Shown: positions 26,427-36,706, counted from the stretch's first letter. The stretch is DNA of 64,000 nt from Lachnospiraceae bacterium (GCA_902363825.1 CABJBK010000013.1:23686-87685), one strand, 5' to 3'. Numbers and translations are program-made. Notes: a model not told the origin generated them from the sequence alone.

Positions 26427-27896
26427 ATGAATTTAAACAGGAAAGTGGTCGAGGGTTCTATCGTAGCAGGAATGCTGGTGGTAATGACAACGGCCACATC
26501 AGTTACAAGTCAGGTTGTTTCGGATGAAAAGGCAACGGCTGCAGTCCAGACAGTGGTTACCGCAGATGAGAACTATACCGCGGTAGCAGGCATTACCAGA
26601 CAGATGGCGCTGGTAGAGACGGGCAGAGCAGAAGTGAGCGTGGAACATTCCGACGCGCAGCTGGTGGCGGCTTCCGAGGAAGGCGGCGCAGACGAGACAG
26701 CACAGACAGGGTTGGCTGAGACTTTACCGGCAGATGAGACAAAGAGTATGCCGGTGGAGATTACTGATGAGGATTCACAGAATATAACAGACACATCCGA
26801 AGACGCGCAGGACGCACAGGTAGAAGAACAGCAGAATGCGGATGTAGTGGAGACGGAAGAAACGGCAGAAGAAGCGCTTGCGGGGCAGGATGAAGCAGCC
26901 ATGCAGGAACAGGAAGACCTGGCAGATGCCAATGCTTCGAGCGAGGCGACAGTTGTTGAAAATACGGCAAATGACATCCAGTCAGACGCGGTTGCCGCGC
27001 AGTTGGAGCAGGAGCAGGCAGAGTGGGAGAACCGTCTGATGCCGAGTGTCAACGAATATCTGAATATTCGTGCGGCGGGTGATGAAAATGCGGAAGTGGT
27101 CGGAAAGCTCTACAAGGGTGATGCGGCAGAGATCGTGGAACAGGGCGATACCTGGACACATGTAAGATCCGGTTCCGTAGACGGATATGTATTAAATGCA
27201 TACTGTGCGTTTGGCATGGATGCGTATGAACTGGCAAAGAAAGACTGCCAGACAGAAGCAAAGGTTATGACCGGCGGACTCAGATTAAGAACAGAGCCGA
27301 ATGAGAATGCGACTGTTATCGATGCGGTATACGAAGGTCAGGTGCTTACCGTGGATACCGAATCCGCAAGTACCGATGGCTGGGTAGCGGTAGAGTATGA
27401 TGACAAGCTCGCATATGTAGCGGCACCGTATGTTACAGTTGATATTTCCGTGGGAGACGCGATCTCCATCGAGGAAGAGCGCGCGGCAGCGGCTGCGGAA
27501 GCAGAGAAGAAAGCGAGCGAGAGCAGCGGTGTGACGACCACACAGAAGGCTGCGGTAGCGGCATCCACAGATGATGTGACACTTCTTGCGGCACTGATCC
27601 AGTTAGAGGCAGGTTCTGAGTGCTACGAAGGAAAAGTGGCAGTCGGAGCGGTGGTTATGAACCGTGTCAGAAGCGGTGGATATCCGGGATCCATTTCCGG
27701 TGTCATCTATCAGGGCGGCCAGTTTACAACAGCATCCAGTGTACAGGGTGTGATCGCGAGCGGCGTCAGCGGAAGCTGTATGCAGGCAGCACAGGAAGCG
27801 ATAAACGGAAGCGACAATACCGGCGGATGCGTATCGTTCCGTCGCGCAAGTTCCGGACGCGCGGGTGTTGTGATTGGAAATCATGTATTCTTTTAA
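26427..27896 (+). CDS. Secreted cell wall hydrolase (SleB type) with SH3 domains
   Basis: A 489-aa exported protein. Residues 1-30 are a signal peptide (GSIVAGMLVVMTTATSVTS). An acidic, low-complexity stretch follows (about 60-200). Two bacterial SH3 domains come next (about 205-265, LNIRAAGDENAEVVGKLYKGD; and 280-345, LRLRTEPNENATVIDAVYEGQ), then an Ala/Glu-rich linker. The last about 105 residues form a Hydrolase_2 domain as in SleB/CwlJ (LLAALIQLEAGSECYEGKVAVGAVVMNR; QFTTASS), with the catalytic Glu probably in LEAGSE. It probably cuts peptidoglycan during growth or sporulation. GGAGGG fixes ATG 26427. Confidence 0.85.
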   Translation: MNLNRKVVEGSIVAGMLVVMTTATSVTSQVVSDEKATAAVQTVVTADENYTAVAGITRQMALVETGRAEVSVEHSDAQLVAASEEGGADETAQTGLAETLPADETKSMPVEITDEDSQNITDTSEDAQDAQVEEQQNADVVETEETAEEALAGQDEAAMQEQEDLADANASSEATVVENTANDIQSDAVAAQLEQEQAEWENRLMPSVNEYLNIRAAGDENAEVVGKLYKGDAAEIVEQGDTWTHVRSGSVDGYVLNAYCAFGMDAYELAKKDCQTEAKVMTGGLRLRTEPNENATVIDAVYEGQVLTVDTESASTDGWVAVEYDDKLAYVAAPYVTVDISVGDAISIEEERAAAAAEAEKKASESSGVTTTQKAAVAASTDDVTLLAALIQLEAGSECYEGKVAVGAVVMNRVRSGGYPGSISGVIYQGGQFTTASSVQGVIASGVSGSCMQAAQEAINGSDNTGGCVSFRRASSGRAGVVIGNHVFF

Positions 27897-27926
27897 GTAC
27901 ATCGATGCATAAATAATAAAAATTGC

Positions 27927-27978
27927 GAAGACCATATGTGAGGGATGGTGCAAAACCCCTTTCTATGGTCTTTTTCTT
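27927..27978 (+). terminator. Terminator after the SleB-like hydrolase
   Basis: GAAGACCATA pairs with TATGGTCTTT; the long loop holds a smaller GGG/CCC hairpin; TTTTTCTTTT follows. Confidence 0.7.
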
Positions 27979-28068
27979 TTGGAATTTTTGTTGTATTCTC
28001 AAATGAAATATAGTAAGATAATTCTATTGATAAAATATCTATCGAACAAAATCAGGGAGGTATGACAG

Positions 28069-28995
28069 ATGGGTGCATTCATTGCAGTAGTAATTCTTCT
28101 GGCAGTTGTGTTAATTATTTTAGTGAATTGTATCAAAATCGTGCCGCAGGCACATGCGATGGTAGTGGAGCGTCTCGGAGGCTATCTGGCGACATGGGGC
28201 GTAGGACTTCACTTTAAAATGCCGTTTTTAGACCGTGTTGCAAAAAAAGTGATCTTAAAGGAACAGGTAGTGGATTTCCCGCCGCAGCCGGTTATTACAA
28301 AAGATAATGTTACGATGCAGATCGATACGGTTGTATATTTTCAGATCACAGATCCGAAGTTATTTACCTACGGTGTGGAGAATCCGATCATGGCGATCGA
28401 GAACCTGACCGCGACAACACTCCGTAATATCATCGGTGATCTCGAACTTGACGAGACACTGACTTCAAGAGAGACCATCAACACCAAGATGCGCGCGTCT
28501 TTGGATGTTGCGACAGATCCATGGGGAATCAAGGTAAACCGTGTGGAATTAAAGAACATCATTCCGCCGAAAGCGATCCAGGATGCCATGGAAAAACAGA
28601 TGAAAGCAGAACGTGAGAGACGTGAGGCGGTTACCAGAGCAGAAGGTGAGAAGAAATCTACGATCCTTGTTGCGGAAGGTAAGAAGGAATCCGCGATTCT
28701 CGAAGCAGAAGCGGAAAAACAGGCAGCGATCTTACGCGCGGAAGCAAAGAAGGAAGCGACCATGCGCGAGGCGGAAGGTCAGGCGCAGGCGATCTTAAAG
28801 ATCCAGCAGGCAAACGCCGACGGACTTCGTTTCTTAAAAGAGGCAGGACCGGATGCAAATGTACTGCAGTTAAAGAGTATTGAAGCATTTGCAAAGGCAG
28901 CCGATGGAAAAGCGACCAAGATCATCATCCCGTCCGAGATCCAGGGGATCGCGGGACTTGCGAAATCCGTTGTGGAAGTAGCAAAGGAAAGCTAA
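28069..28995 (+). CDS. SPFH/band 7 (stomatin-like) membrane protein
   Basis: A 308-aa protein with an N-terminal membrane anchor (AVVILLAVVLIILVNCIKIV), an SPFH domain (VPQAHAMVVERLGGYLATWGVGLHFKMPFLDRV; TMQIDTVVYFQITDPKLFTYGVENP) and a long Ala/Glu/Lys coiled coil (RREAVTRAEGEKKSTILVAEG and repeats) at about residues 180-250. This is the slipin/QmcA branch, known to organise membrane microdomains and proteases. An NfeD partner is often next to such genes but is not seen here. AGGGAGGT precedes ATG 28069. Confidence 0.9.
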   Translation: MGAFIAVVILLAVVLIILVNCIKIVPQAHAMVVERLGGYLATWGVGLHFKMPFLDRVAKKVILKEQVVDFPPQPVITKDNVTMQIDTVVYFQITDPKLFTYGVENPIMAIENLTATTLRNIIGDLELDETLTSRETINTKMRASLDVATDPWGIKVNRVELKNIIPPKAIQDAMEKQMKAERERREAVTRAEGEKKSTILVAEGKKESAILEAEAEKQAAILRAEAKKEATMREAEGQAQAILKIQQANADGLRFLKEAGPDANVLQLKSIEAFAKAADGKATKIIIPSEIQGIAGLAKSVVEVAKES

Positions 28996-29030
28996 GCGAA
29001 GAAGCATTTGGTAATATAACAAATAAAGAA

Positions 29031-29063
29031 CGGGCTGTCGAAAAATTTGACAGCCCGATTGTT
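29031..29063 (+). terminator. Terminator after the SPFH gene
   Basis: A perfect 9-bp stem CGGGCTGTC / GACAGCCCG with a 9-base loop, followed by ATTGTTG; the T tail is short. Confidence 0.7.
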
Positions 29064-29093
29064 GTAATGACTACATAGAAAGGAAGCAGAAAA

Positions 29094-30077
29094 ATGAACT
29101 TAAAAGGACGCAATTTTTTAAAACTGAAAGATTTTACCCCGGAAGAAATTCTTTACATGGTAGATCTTGCAGCGGAATTAAAAGACAAAAAGAAAAAAGG
29201 GATTGCGCATGATGCACTGACTGGCAAAAATATTGCGCTGATCTTTGAGAAGACCAGTACAAGAACCCGCTGCTCGTTTGAAGTGGCAGCACATGATCTC
29301 GGAATGCATGTGACTTATCTGGATCCGTCAGGTTCCCAGATCGGCAAAAAAGAAAGTATCGCGGATACCGCGCGCGTCCTTGGAAGAATGTTCGACGGGA
29401 TCGAGTACCGCGGATTTGGACAGGACATTGTGGAAGAGCTGGCAGAATATGCGGGAGTTCCGGTGTGGAACGGACTGACCAATGAGTTCCATCCGACACA
29501 GATGCTGGCAGATGTTTTAACGATCCGTGAGCATCTGGGACGTATCAAGGGCGTAAAACTCGCGTATATGGGAGATGCCCGCTATAACATGGGAAATTCG
29601 CTGATGGTGACCTGCGCGAAACTCGGTATGGATTTTGTCGCATGTACGTCCAAAAAATATTTCCCGGAGCAGGAGCTTGTGGACTACTGTAAAAAAGTAG
29701 CGGCAGAAAACGGTGGAAGCATCACGCTTTCCGAGGACATAGAAGCAGTAAAGGGCGCGGATGTCATTTATACCGATGTCTGGGTGTCCATGGGTGAGCC
29801 GGATGAGATCTGGGAAGAACGTTTAAAAGATCTGATGCCGTATCAGGTCAACAAAAAGCTGATGGACATTGCGGGTGAGCAGGCGATCTTTATGCACTGT
29901 CTTCCGGCATTCCATGACTTAAAGACCAAGATCGGAAAACAGGTCTATGAAAAATTCGGATTTTCCGAGCTTGAAGTGACAGATGAAGTGTTTGAATCCG
30001 AAAAGTCCGTGGTATTTGACGAGGCAGAGAACCGCATGCATACGATCAAGGCGGTCATGTACGCGACGTTGGCATAA
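29094..30077 (+). CDS. argF: Ornithine carbamoyltransferase
   Basis: The enzyme makes citrulline from ornithine and carbamoyl phosphate. The 327-aa protein has the carbamoyl phosphate motif STRTR, FHPTQ and HCLPAFHD with the ornithine-loop Cys, all diagnostic. The C-terminal half has SMGE near residue 232. No arginine biosynthesis or deiminase gene is near, so biosynthetic (argF) and catabolic (arcB) use cannot be separated from the sequence; argF is the default choice. AGAAAGGAAG precedes the ATG. Confidence 0.92.
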   Translation: MNLKGRNFLKLKDFTPEEILYMVDLAAELKDKKKKGIAHDALTGKNIALIFEKTSTRTRCSFEVAAHDLGMHVTYLDPSGSQIGKKESIADTARVLGRMFDGIEYRGFGQDIVEELAEYAGVPVWNGLTNEFHPTQMLADVLTIREHLGRIKGVKLAYMGDARYNMGNSLMVTCAKLGMDFVACTSKKYFPEQELVDYCKKVAAENGGSITLSEDIEAVKGADVIYTDVWVSMGEPDEIWEERLKDLMPYQVNKKLMDIAGEQAIFMHCLPAFHDLKTKIGKQVYEKFGFSELEVTDEVFESEKSVVFDEAENRMHTIKAVMYATLA

Positions 30078-30121
30078 AGCGGTTTGATAACCCGGAGGGA
30101 AAGAAGAGTCAGGGGACGGAT

Positions 30122-31099
30122 ATGAAAGCAGAGATATTAACGATATTAAAAGATACGGACGGCTATGTGTCCGGTCAGGAACTGTGTGAGCGGTTTGGCG
30201 TTTCCCGCACTGCGGTGTGGAAAGCGATGAACCAGTTGAAAAAAGAAGGCTATGAGATCGAATCGGTACAAAACAAGGGCTATCACCTGGTAAAGACACC
30301 GGATATCTTAAGCAAAAACGAGCTTGTCAGCATACGAAAGACAAAGTGGGTCGGTACGGAGATCTGTTATTTCGATGTGACGGATTCGACCAACACACAG
30401 GCCAAAAGTCTGGGCGAGGGAGATGCGCCAAACGGTACGCTTGTCGTTGCCGGAAAGCAGGAGAGCGGCAGAGGCAGACGGGGCAGAAGCTTTGAGTCCC
30501 CTGCGGGAACCGGCATTTTCATGACCCTTCTGCTCCGGCCGGAGATCGAACCGCAGAATGCTTCCATGCTTACGCTCGTCTCCGCACTGGCGGTCGCGAA
30601 AGGCATTGAGCATATGGTGGATCTTCCGGTGCAGATCAAATGGCCGAATGATATCGTGATAAACGGCAAAAAAGTCTGTGGTATTTTAACGGAAATGAGC
30701 GCACAGATGGATTATGTAAACTACATTGTGATCGGGATCGGGATCAATGTGGGCAATGAGGAGTTCCCGGAGGAGATCAAAGATGTGGCAACTTCGATCT
30801 ATCTTGAGAGTGGAAAACATGTAAACCGTGCCATGCTGATCGAAAAGATCTGGGAAGAGTTTGAAGATTATTATGAACTTTATGAGAAAACACAGGATTT
30901 GAGCAGCCTGGTTAAAGAGTACGACAGTTATCTGGTCAACCGGGGACAGAAAGTGCGTGTCTTAGATTCGAAAGAGCCGTACGAGGGAAAGGCGATGGGC
31001 ATCACCGACCGCGGAGAGCTGATCGTGGATACATGGGAGGCAAGACGGCTGGTGTCCGCCGGAGAAGTGTCCGTGCGCGGCGTATATGGCTATGTATGA
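30122..31099 (+). CDS. birA: Bifunctional biotin ligase / biotin operon repressor
   Basis: The 325-aa protein combines an N-terminal winged helix (residues 1-60, YVSGQELCERFGVSRTAVWKAMNQLKKEGYEIE) with a biotin ligase domain: ESGRGRRGRSFESPAGTGIFMTLLLRP is the biotinyl-AMP loop, QIKWPNDIVINGKKVCGIL the core, and the last 60 residues the SH3-like C-domain. It attaches biotin to carboxylases and probably represses biotin uptake or synthesis genes. It begins a run of closely spaced genes to about 34436. Confidence 0.94.
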   Translation: MKAEILTILKDTDGYVSGQELCERFGVSRTAVWKAMNQLKKEGYEIESVQNKGYHLVKTPDILSKNELVSIRKTKWVGTEICYFDVTDSTNTQAKSLGEGDAPNGTLVVAGKQESGRGRRGRSFESPAGTGIFMTLLLRPEIEPQNASMLTLVSALAVAKGIEHMVDLPVQIKWPNDIVINGKKVCGILTEMSAQMDYVNYIVIGIGINVGNEEFPEEIKDVATSIYLESGKHVNRAMLIEKIWEEFEDYYELYEKTQDLSSLVKEYDSYLVNRGQKVRVLDSKEPYEGKAMGITDRGELIVDTWEARRLVSAGEVSVRGVYGYV

Positions 31100-31144
31100 T
31101 CGGATAAAGCGATAACAGGATAAGACAGATTGAGGTAAGTTACA

Positions 31145-31483
31145 ATGTTTCAGAATGAAGTGATATTATGCGGATCAAGTTCCTATACGAGAAAATTTTA
31201 TTTAAACCGTGATTTTTCCAGACTTCCGGAGGCAATCAAAGAAGAATTGCAGATCATGTGCGTGCTGTTTACCGAGGATGTGGGCGGAACGTTGCAGCTG
31301 GTGTTTGACGCCAAGGGCAATCTGGAATTCCGGACGGAAGTGGAAGAGGGCGATCTGCTCTATGATGAGATCGGAAGCGTGTTGAAGATCAAGCAGCTGC
31401 GGAATGAAAAGCAGGAGCTGCTCGAGGCACTGCAGATGTATTACCGGGTAGTTATCCTGGGCGAAGGACTGAAGGAGGAATAG
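31145..31483 (+). CDS. DUF6145-like small protein
   Basis: A 112-aa soluble protein ([46 protein letters not shown] in pieces; acidic middle; C-terminal helix). I recall such proteins as DUF6145, restricted to Lachnospiraceae relatives; function not known. It ends 2 bp before coaX and so is probably co-translated. Confidence 0.65.
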   Translation: MFQNEVILCGSSSYTRKFYLNRDFSRLPEAIKEELQIMCVLFTEDVGGTLQLVFDAKGNLEFRTEVEEGDLLYDEIGSVLKIKQLRNEKQELLEALQMYYRVVILGEGLKEE

Positions 31484-31485
31484 AT

Positions 31486-32277
31486 ATGCTGTTAGCAGTT
31501 GATGTGGGAAATAGCAATATCACACTCGGAGCGTTTGAACGGGAACGGCTGGTCGCGACATTTCGGATGACGACCAATCTTCCGCGTACTTCGGATGAGT
31601 ACGGAACCGAGATCCGTGGACTTCTCGCCAACAACGGGATCAGCCCAAACGCGATCGACAGCGCGATCTTTTCATCGGTCGTGCCGGATATCATGCATTC
31701 ACTGACGAGTGCGGTGATCAAATATTTCAATGTCACGCCGATTTTGGTCGAACCGGGCATTACCACCGGGCTTTCCATCGCGACAGAAAATCCGAGACAG
31801 CTCGGGGCGGATCGTATCGTGGATGCGGTCGGCGCGTATGAGCTTTATGGCGGACCGGTCATCGTCATTGACTTTGGAACAGCGACAACGTTTGACCTCG
31901 TGGATGGAAACGGCGTATTTCTGGCAGGCGTGATCTCGCCGGGAATCCGGGTGTCTGCGAAGGCACTCTCCCAGGGAACCGCGAAACTGCCGGAGATCGA
32001 GATCAAAAAGCCGGCATCGATCCTTGGAAAAGAGACGATAAGCAGCATACAGGCGGGACTTGTATACGGTCAGATCGGCCAGACAGAATATATCGTGGAA
32101 CATATGAAACAGGAAGCAGGCCTTGCCGGGATCAAAGTGGTTGCGACCGGAGGACTCGGAAAGATCATCGCGAAAGAGACGAAAAGCATTGATATTTATG
32201 ACGCGACACTGACGCTTCAGGGCATGCGTTTTATTTATGAGAGACAAAAAAAGGGACAGACAGACGGCGGAAAATAA
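31486..32277 (+). CDS. coaX: Type III pantothenate kinase
   Basis: CoaX phosphorylates pantothenate, the first step of coenzyme A synthesis. The 263-aa protein has the ASKHA phosphate-1 motif [13 protein letters not shown] at the start, [22 protein letters not shown] and [14 protein letters not shown] (phosphate-2), [14 protein letters not shown], and [12 protein letters not shown] near the C-terminus. AAGGAGG precedes ATG 31486. dusB starts right after its stop. Confidence 0.95.
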   Translation: MLLAVDVGNSNITLGAFERERLVATFRMTTNLPRTSDEYGTEIRGLLANNGISPNAIDSAIFSSVVPDIMHSLTSAVIKYFNVTPILVEPGITTGLSIATENPRQLGADRIVDAVGAYELYGGPVIVIDFGTATTFDLVDGNGVFLAGVISPGIRVSAKALSQGTAKLPEIEIKKPASILGKETISSIQAGLVYGQIGQTEYIVEHMKQEAGLAGIKVVATGGLGKIIAKETKSIDIYDATLTLQGMRFIYERQKKGQTDGGK

Positions 32278-32278
32278 T

Positions 32279-33262
32279 ATGAAAACATTACAGATCGGAA
32301 ATGTGACTTTAGAAAACAATCTGGTGCTCGGACCAATGGCAGGCGTGACAGACCTGCCATTTCGTCTGCTCTGCAAAGAGCAGGGCGCGGGACTTTTGTG
32401 CATGGAAATGGTGAGTGCCAAGGGCATCTATTACAACAATAAAAATACCGAGCAGCTTTTGGCGATCGATGAGAGGGAGCATCCGGTTTCCCTGCAGCTT
32501 TTTGGCTCGGATCCGGAGATCATGAGTGAGATGGCAAAAAAGATCGAGGAAAGGCCTTTTGACATTCTCGATATCAATATGGGCTGTCCGGTTCCGAAAG
32601 TCGTAAACAACGGCGACGGCTCCGCACTGATGAAAAATCCGGTGCTTGCGGGAAAGATCATAGAAAAGACCGCGCGTGCCATCAAAAAACCGGTGACGGT
32701 AAAGATCCGCAAAGGGTTTGATGATGCGCATATCAACGCGGTGGAAATGGCAAAAGTGGCAGAAGCAAGCGGCGCGGCAGCGATCGCGGTCCACGGGCGC
32801 ACGAGAGAGCAGTACTATTCGGGCAGGGCGGACTGGGACATCATAAGACAGGTCAAAGAAGCGGTAAAGATCCCGGTGATCGGAAACGGTGATATCCTGA
32901 CGCCGGAGGACGCGATCCGCATAGAAGAACAGACCGGCTGTGACGGCTTTATGATCGCGCGCGGCGCACAGGGAAATCCGTGGATCTTTGCGCAGATCCT
33001 GCATTATTTTAAGACCGGAGAACATCTGCCGAAACCGACGGCGGAGGAAATGGTACAAATGATGCTGCGCCATGCGAAAATGCAGCTTGCGTTCAAGGGA
33101 GACTATACCGGGATACGCGAGATCCGCAAACATGCGGCGTGGTATACGGCGGGCTATCCGAATGCGGCACGCCTGCGCAGTGCCATCAATGAAGTGGAAA
33201 GCTATGAACAGTTAGAGGAATTATTCGGGCGCTTTTTGACATATAATGAGAAAAACGGATAG
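32279..33262 (+). CDS. dusB: tRNA-dihydrouridine synthase
   Basis: This FMN enzyme reduces uridine in tRNA. The 327-aa protein has LGPMAGVTDLPFR, DINMGCPVPKVVNNGDGSAL with the catalytic Cys, VTVKIRKG, AAIAVHGRTREQYYSGRADW, VIGNGDI and GFMIARGAQGNPW. This pattern is the DusB group common in Firmicutes. ATG 32279 is chosen, directly after the coaX stop; the upstream open frame overlaps coaX. Confidence 0.93.
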   Translation: MKTLQIGNVTLENNLVLGPMAGVTDLPFRLLCKEQGAGLLCMEMVSAKGIYYNNKNTEQLLAIDEREHPVSLQLFGSDPEIMSEMAKKIEERPFDILDINMGCPVPKVVNNGDGSALMKNPVLAGKIIEKTARAIKKPVTVKIRKGFDDAHINAVEMAKVAEASGAAAIAVHGRTREQYYSGRADWDIIRQVKEAVKIPVIGNGDILTPEDAIRIEEQTGCDGFMIARGAQGNPWIFAQILHYFKTGEHLPKPTAEEMVQMMLRHAKMQLAFKGDYTGIREIRKHAAWYTAGYPNAARLRSAINEVESYEQLEELFGRFLTYNEKNG

Positions 33263-33274
33263 CAGGTACGGCGT

Positions 33275-33925
33275 ATGGCGGATGACCGTGTGGATATGGG
33301 ATGGCGCGCGATTGGTGCATTTTTAAAAAAGTGGAGACAGAAAAGACGAAAAAAGAAAGACGGCATCGAAAGTGCGGCAAAGGAACCGGAGATGTGGGTG
33401 GAAAATCCCTATCTGCCGCAGTTTCGGAACATCATGGAGCAGGTATTAAAAAAGCGTGGGATAAGCTACCGCGATTTTGCACCGGTCTGTATTGATGAAG
33501 AAAAGCCGGAGCTTCTTCTGATGGAGGAAGATATTGTCACTGTTCTGCACGAGCTGGAGCGGGATTTAAACGCGCTTACGATCCTAACGGAACGTCCGGA
33601 TTTTTTCTCGTCATATGCGGCGCGGATGGAAGAAGAATACGGGCTTATGGTTTCGGTCAGGGAGAAGCGGCATGCGGGAGCGGAATCCCCGTTTCTGTTT
33701 CCCGGAAATGTGATCCTGGATTTTGAGCGGAACGGACATTTTTGCACACCGGAGAAAACGGGCGGATACTGCTATATCCCCATCTATAAAATACCCTGGC
33801 AAAGCGGCGAAAACCTTGACATTCTGGTGCCTATCGGGTATAATACTGTGATTGTTAAAGGACTAGACCTAAGAGAAGAAAGCGGAAGTTCCAAGGATGT
33901 TTTTGCGGGATTTTCGGAACAATAG
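33275..33925 (+). CDS. Uncharacterised protein between dusB and greA
   Basis: A 216-aa soluble protein with a very basic segment at about residues 18-31 ([13 protein letters not shown]) and otherwise mixed content ([75 protein letters not shown]). No family was recognised. The basic patch could bind nucleic acid, or be a cytoplasmic anchor. It lies 12 bp after dusB and 31 bp before greA, so it belongs to the same transcript. Confidence 0.6.
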   Translation: MADDRVDMGWRAIGAFLKKWRQKRRKKKDGIESAAKEPEMWVENPYLPQFRNIMEQVLKKRGISYRDFAPVCIDEEKPELLLMEEDIVTVLHELERDLNALTILTERPDFFSSYAARMEEEYGLMVSVREKRHAGAESPFLFPGNVILDFERNGHFCTPEKTGGYCYIPIYKIPWQSGENLDILVPIGYNTVIVKGLDLREESGSSKDVFAGFSEQ

Positions 33926-33956
33926 AAAGAAGAAACAGGAAGGACAGAAAGCAAGC

Positions 33957-34436
33957 ATGGATAAGAAAAACATTTTGACCTATCAGGGACTGCAGAAACT
34001 GGAAGAAGAATTACAGAACTTAAAAGTAGTCAGAAGAAAAGAAGTAGCGCAGAAGATCAAAGAAGCCAGAGAACAGGGTGACTTGTCCGAGAACGCGGAG
34101 TACGATGCAGCGAAAGACGAGCAGCGTGACATTGAGGCTCGTATCGAAGATATCGAGAAGATCTTAAAGAACGCGGAAGTCGTTGTAGAAGAAGAAGTAG
34201 AGCTGGATAAGATCAGCATCGGATGTAAGGTAAAGATCCTTGATGTGGAAGAAAATGAGGAGCTTGAATACAAGATCGTCGGTTCCACCGAGGCAAACAG
34301 CTTAAAAGGCAAGATCTCCAATGAGTCTCCGGTCGGCAAGGCACTGCTCGGCGCAAAGATCGGTGATGTCGTAAAGGTTGAGACCCATGTGGGCGAGCTG
34401 GAATATAAGGTACTTGAGATCCAGCGCTCAAACTAG
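33957..34436 (+). CDS. greA: Transcription elongation factor GreA
   Basis: GreA lets stalled RNA polymerase cleave and restart its transcript. The 159-aa protein has the N-terminal coiled coil ([36 protein letters not shown]) with the tip acidic residues, and the C-terminal FKBP-like domain ([33 protein letters not shown]). AAGGACAG precedes ATG 33957; the longer frame upstream overlaps the previous gene. Confidence 0.96.
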   Translation: MDKKNILTYQGLQKLEEELQNLKVVRRKEVAQKIKEAREQGDLSENAEYDAAKDEQRDIEARIEDIEKILKNAEVVVEEEVELDKISIGCKVKILDVEENEELEYKIVGSTEANSLKGKISNESPVGKALLGAKIGDVVKVETHVGELEYKVLEIQRSN

Positions 34437-34525
34437 AAAGCAGCCGGAAAGATCCGGAGTCAGAATCTGATTTTATGACAGGATCAACTTCCGTGGCTGG
34501 AAAATAAAAATGAAGGAGAATGAAG

Positions 34526-36025
34526 ATGGCGGAACAAAAGAACGTACAGGAACAGGATATAAATCAGCTGATCAAGGTGCGTCAGGATAAATTAAAAGAG
34601 TTTCAGGAAAACGGCAAAGACCCGTTTCAGATCACAAAATATGATGTGACACATCACAGCACAGAGATCAGGGATAATTATGATGACCTCGAGGGTAAGA
34701 CGGTTTCCGTTGCCGGACGTATGATGTTCAAGCGCGTGATGGGAAAGGCTTCTTTCTGCAATGTGCAGGATTTAAAGGGCAGCATCCAGGCATACGTTGC
34801 AAGGGACAGTATCGGAGAAGAATCCTACAAGGATTTCAAGAAATATGATGTAGGTGATGTCATCGGTATCAAGGGCGAAGTGTTTACAACCAAAACCGGT
34901 GAGATTTCCATCCATGCGTCAGAGGTTACACTGCTTGCGAAGAGCTTAAATATCCTTCCGGAGAAGTTCCATGGACTGACCAATACCGATATGCGTTATC
35001 GTCAGCGTTATGTGGATCTTATCATGAACCAGGATGTAAAAGAGACTTTCGTAAAACGTTCCAAAGTCATCAGCAGTATCCGTCATTACTTAGACGGTGA
35101 GGGATTCATGGAAGTTGAAACCCCGATGCTTGTGCAGAATGCAGGCGGCGCGGCGGCAAGACCGTTTAATACACACTTTAATGCGCTGGATGAGGATCTG
35201 CATCTTCGTATTTCCCTGGAACTTTATTTAAAGAGACTGATCGTCGGCGGCATGGAGCGTGTCTATGAGATCGGACGTGTATTCCGTAACGAAGGACTTG
35301 ATACCAGACACAATCCGGAATTTACGCTGATGGAGCTTTATCAGGCATATACCGATTACCACGGCATGATGGATCTGACCGAGAAACTGTACCGTCATGT
35401 GGCAAAAGAAGTGACCGGATCCGAGATACTTCATTATGGAGATCTTGAGATCGACCTCTCCAAGCCGTTCGAGCGTCTGACCATGATCGATGCGGTCAAG
35501 AAATACGCAAACGTGGACTTTAACGAGATCCACACATTAGAGGAAGCAAGAAAAGCGGCAGACGAGCATCATGTGGTATATGAAGAGAGACATAAGAAGG
35601 GCGATATCTTAAATCTCTTCTTCGAAGAATTTGTAGAGGAGCATCTGCTTCAGCCGACATTTATTATGGATCATCCGATCGAAATTTCTCCGCTCACCAA
35701 AAAGAAACCGGAGAATCCGGATTATGTAGAACGTTTTGAGTTCTTCATGAACGGATGGGAAATGGCAAACGCGTACTCCGAGTTAAACGATCCGATCGAT
35801 CAGAGAGAACGTTTTGCTGCACAGGAAGAACTGTTTGCAGCCGGAGATGAAGAGGCAAACCATACCGATGAGGATTTCTTAAATGCATTGAGCCACGGTA
35901 TGCCGCCAACCGGTGGAATCGGATTCGGAATCGACCGTATGGTCATGATGATGACAAATTCACCGGCGATCCGCGATGTACTGCTCTTCCCGACAATGAA
36001 GTCACTGGATAAAAAAGACCAGTAA
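34526..36025 (+). CDS. lysS: Lysyl-tRNA synthetase (class II)
   Basis: The 499-aa enzyme has an N-terminal OB-fold (GKTVSVAGRMMFKRVMGKASFCNVQD) and the class II core: motif 1 GFMEVETPML, motif 2 RVYEIGRVFRNEGLDTRHNPEFTLM in pieces, and motif 3 GIGFGIDRMVMMM. AAGGAG lies before ATG 34526 (the ATG at 34520 is too close to it). It is the last clearly chromosomal gene; the mobile island begins just past its stop, so its 3' end may mark the ICE integration site. Confidence 0.96.
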   Translation: MAEQKNVQEQDINQLIKVRQDKLKEFQENGKDPFQITKYDVTHHSTEIRDNYDDLEGKTVSVAGRMMFKRVMGKASFCNVQDLKGSIQAYVARDSIGEESYKDFKKYDVGDVIGIKGEVFTTKTGEISIHASEVTLLAKSLNILPEKFHGLTNTDMRYRQRYVDLIMNQDVKETFVKRSKVISSIRHYLDGEGFMEVETPMLVQNAGGAAARPFNTHFNALDEDLHLRISLELYLKRLIVGGMERVYEIGRVFRNEGLDTRHNPEFTLMELYQAYTDYHGMMDLTEKLYRHVAKEVTGSEILHYGDLEIDLSKPFERLTMIDAVKKYANVDFNEIHTLEEARKAADEHHVVYEERHKKGDILNLFFEEFVEEHLLQPTFIMDHPIEISPLTKKKPENPDYVERFEFFMNGWEMANAYSELNDPIDQRERFAAQEELFAAGDEEANHTDEDFLNALSHGMPPTGGIGFGIDRMVMMMTNSPAIRDVLLFPTMKSLDKKDQ

Positions 36026-36106
36026 AATCAAGAGTTTGCGGACTTCCGACTTGTATGGTACGACAGGAGTACGACAAAATAACCTATCTTAAAGGGTTAA
36101 AACAAA

Positions 36107-36125
36107 CGATTTTAAATTAAAATCG
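36107..36125. repeat. Perfect 19-bp palindrome near the ICE left edge
   Basis: CGATTTTAA, central A, TTAAAATCG. It lies about 80 bp after the lysS stop. Another direct repeat, GTACGACA twice with 3 bases between, lies at about 36058-36076. Either could be part of an att site or an operator. Confidence 0.6.
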
Positions 36126-36154
36126 AGTCAGTTCAAGTTCATATTTTGTACTAT

Positions 36155-36199
36155 AAGGACATTTTTCTAAAAGAAATTTTAGAGGAATGTCCTTTTTTG
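36155..36199 (+). terminator. Terminator-like hairpin before the first ICE gene
   Basis: AAGGACATT pairs with AATGTCCTT, followed by TTTTG; the loop is A/T rich with its own TCTAAAA/TTTTAGA pairing. It would stop transcription from lysS or act as leader attenuator for the ICE genes. Confidence 0.65.
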
Positions 36200-36241
36200 T
36201 TATGGTCAACGGAACAAAATAAGAAAATGGAGGAAGTCAGT

Positions 36242-36706
36242 ATGAACAGTACAGCGTTAGGAGCAAAAAAAGAAAATATTAACTTTATCAGTGAAGCACA
36301 TGAGAAATTTTACTATGAAAAAATTCAGAAAGTCAGAGAAGCAGATGTATATCACAAGGCACTTTGCTATTGCCTTGGAATGAACGAGGATACACGAAGA
36401 AATGTGGATAGAATTTATAATTTCAAGACTGGATGTGTAAAACCGGAGTGCCTGCATGAGGGCTGGCAGACCAGTGGAAGTGCAAAGGTTGTCAGAATGG
36501 CATTTAATCTGTATTGCAATGGTACACCGAGCGTGGATGATGAACAGGACACAGAGGAGCAGGTGGATGAGTGCCGGAGATATTCAGTAGAGGATTTGTT
36601 CTGCTGTTGCTATGCACCATATTTCTGGCAGGCAATACAGATTCGCTATCCGGAGTATGCCACATACAATAAAAATTTGTATGCAATGTTTGGAGGAAAT
36701 GATTGA
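36242..36706 (+). CDS. DUF6075-type ICE protein
   Basis: A 154-aa soluble protein (ISEAHEKFYYEKIQKVREADVYHKALCYCLGMNEDTRRNVDRIY). I recall it as DUF6075, found at the start of clostridial ICEs; function not established. GGAGGAAG places the start at ATG 36242. The stop shares one base with the start of the next gene. Confidence 0.7.
   Translation: MNSTALGAKKENINFISEAHEKFYYEKIQKVREADVYHKALCYCLGMNEDTRRNVDRIYNFKTGCVKPECLHEGWQTSGSAKVVRMAFNLYCNGTPSVDDEQDTEEQVDECRRYSVEDLFCCCYAPYFWQAIQIRYPEYATYNKNLYAMFGGND

Noticed and set aside
32309..33133. Long minus-strand open frame opposite dusB
   Set aside because: No start signal or recognisable family; shadow of the dusB codons.
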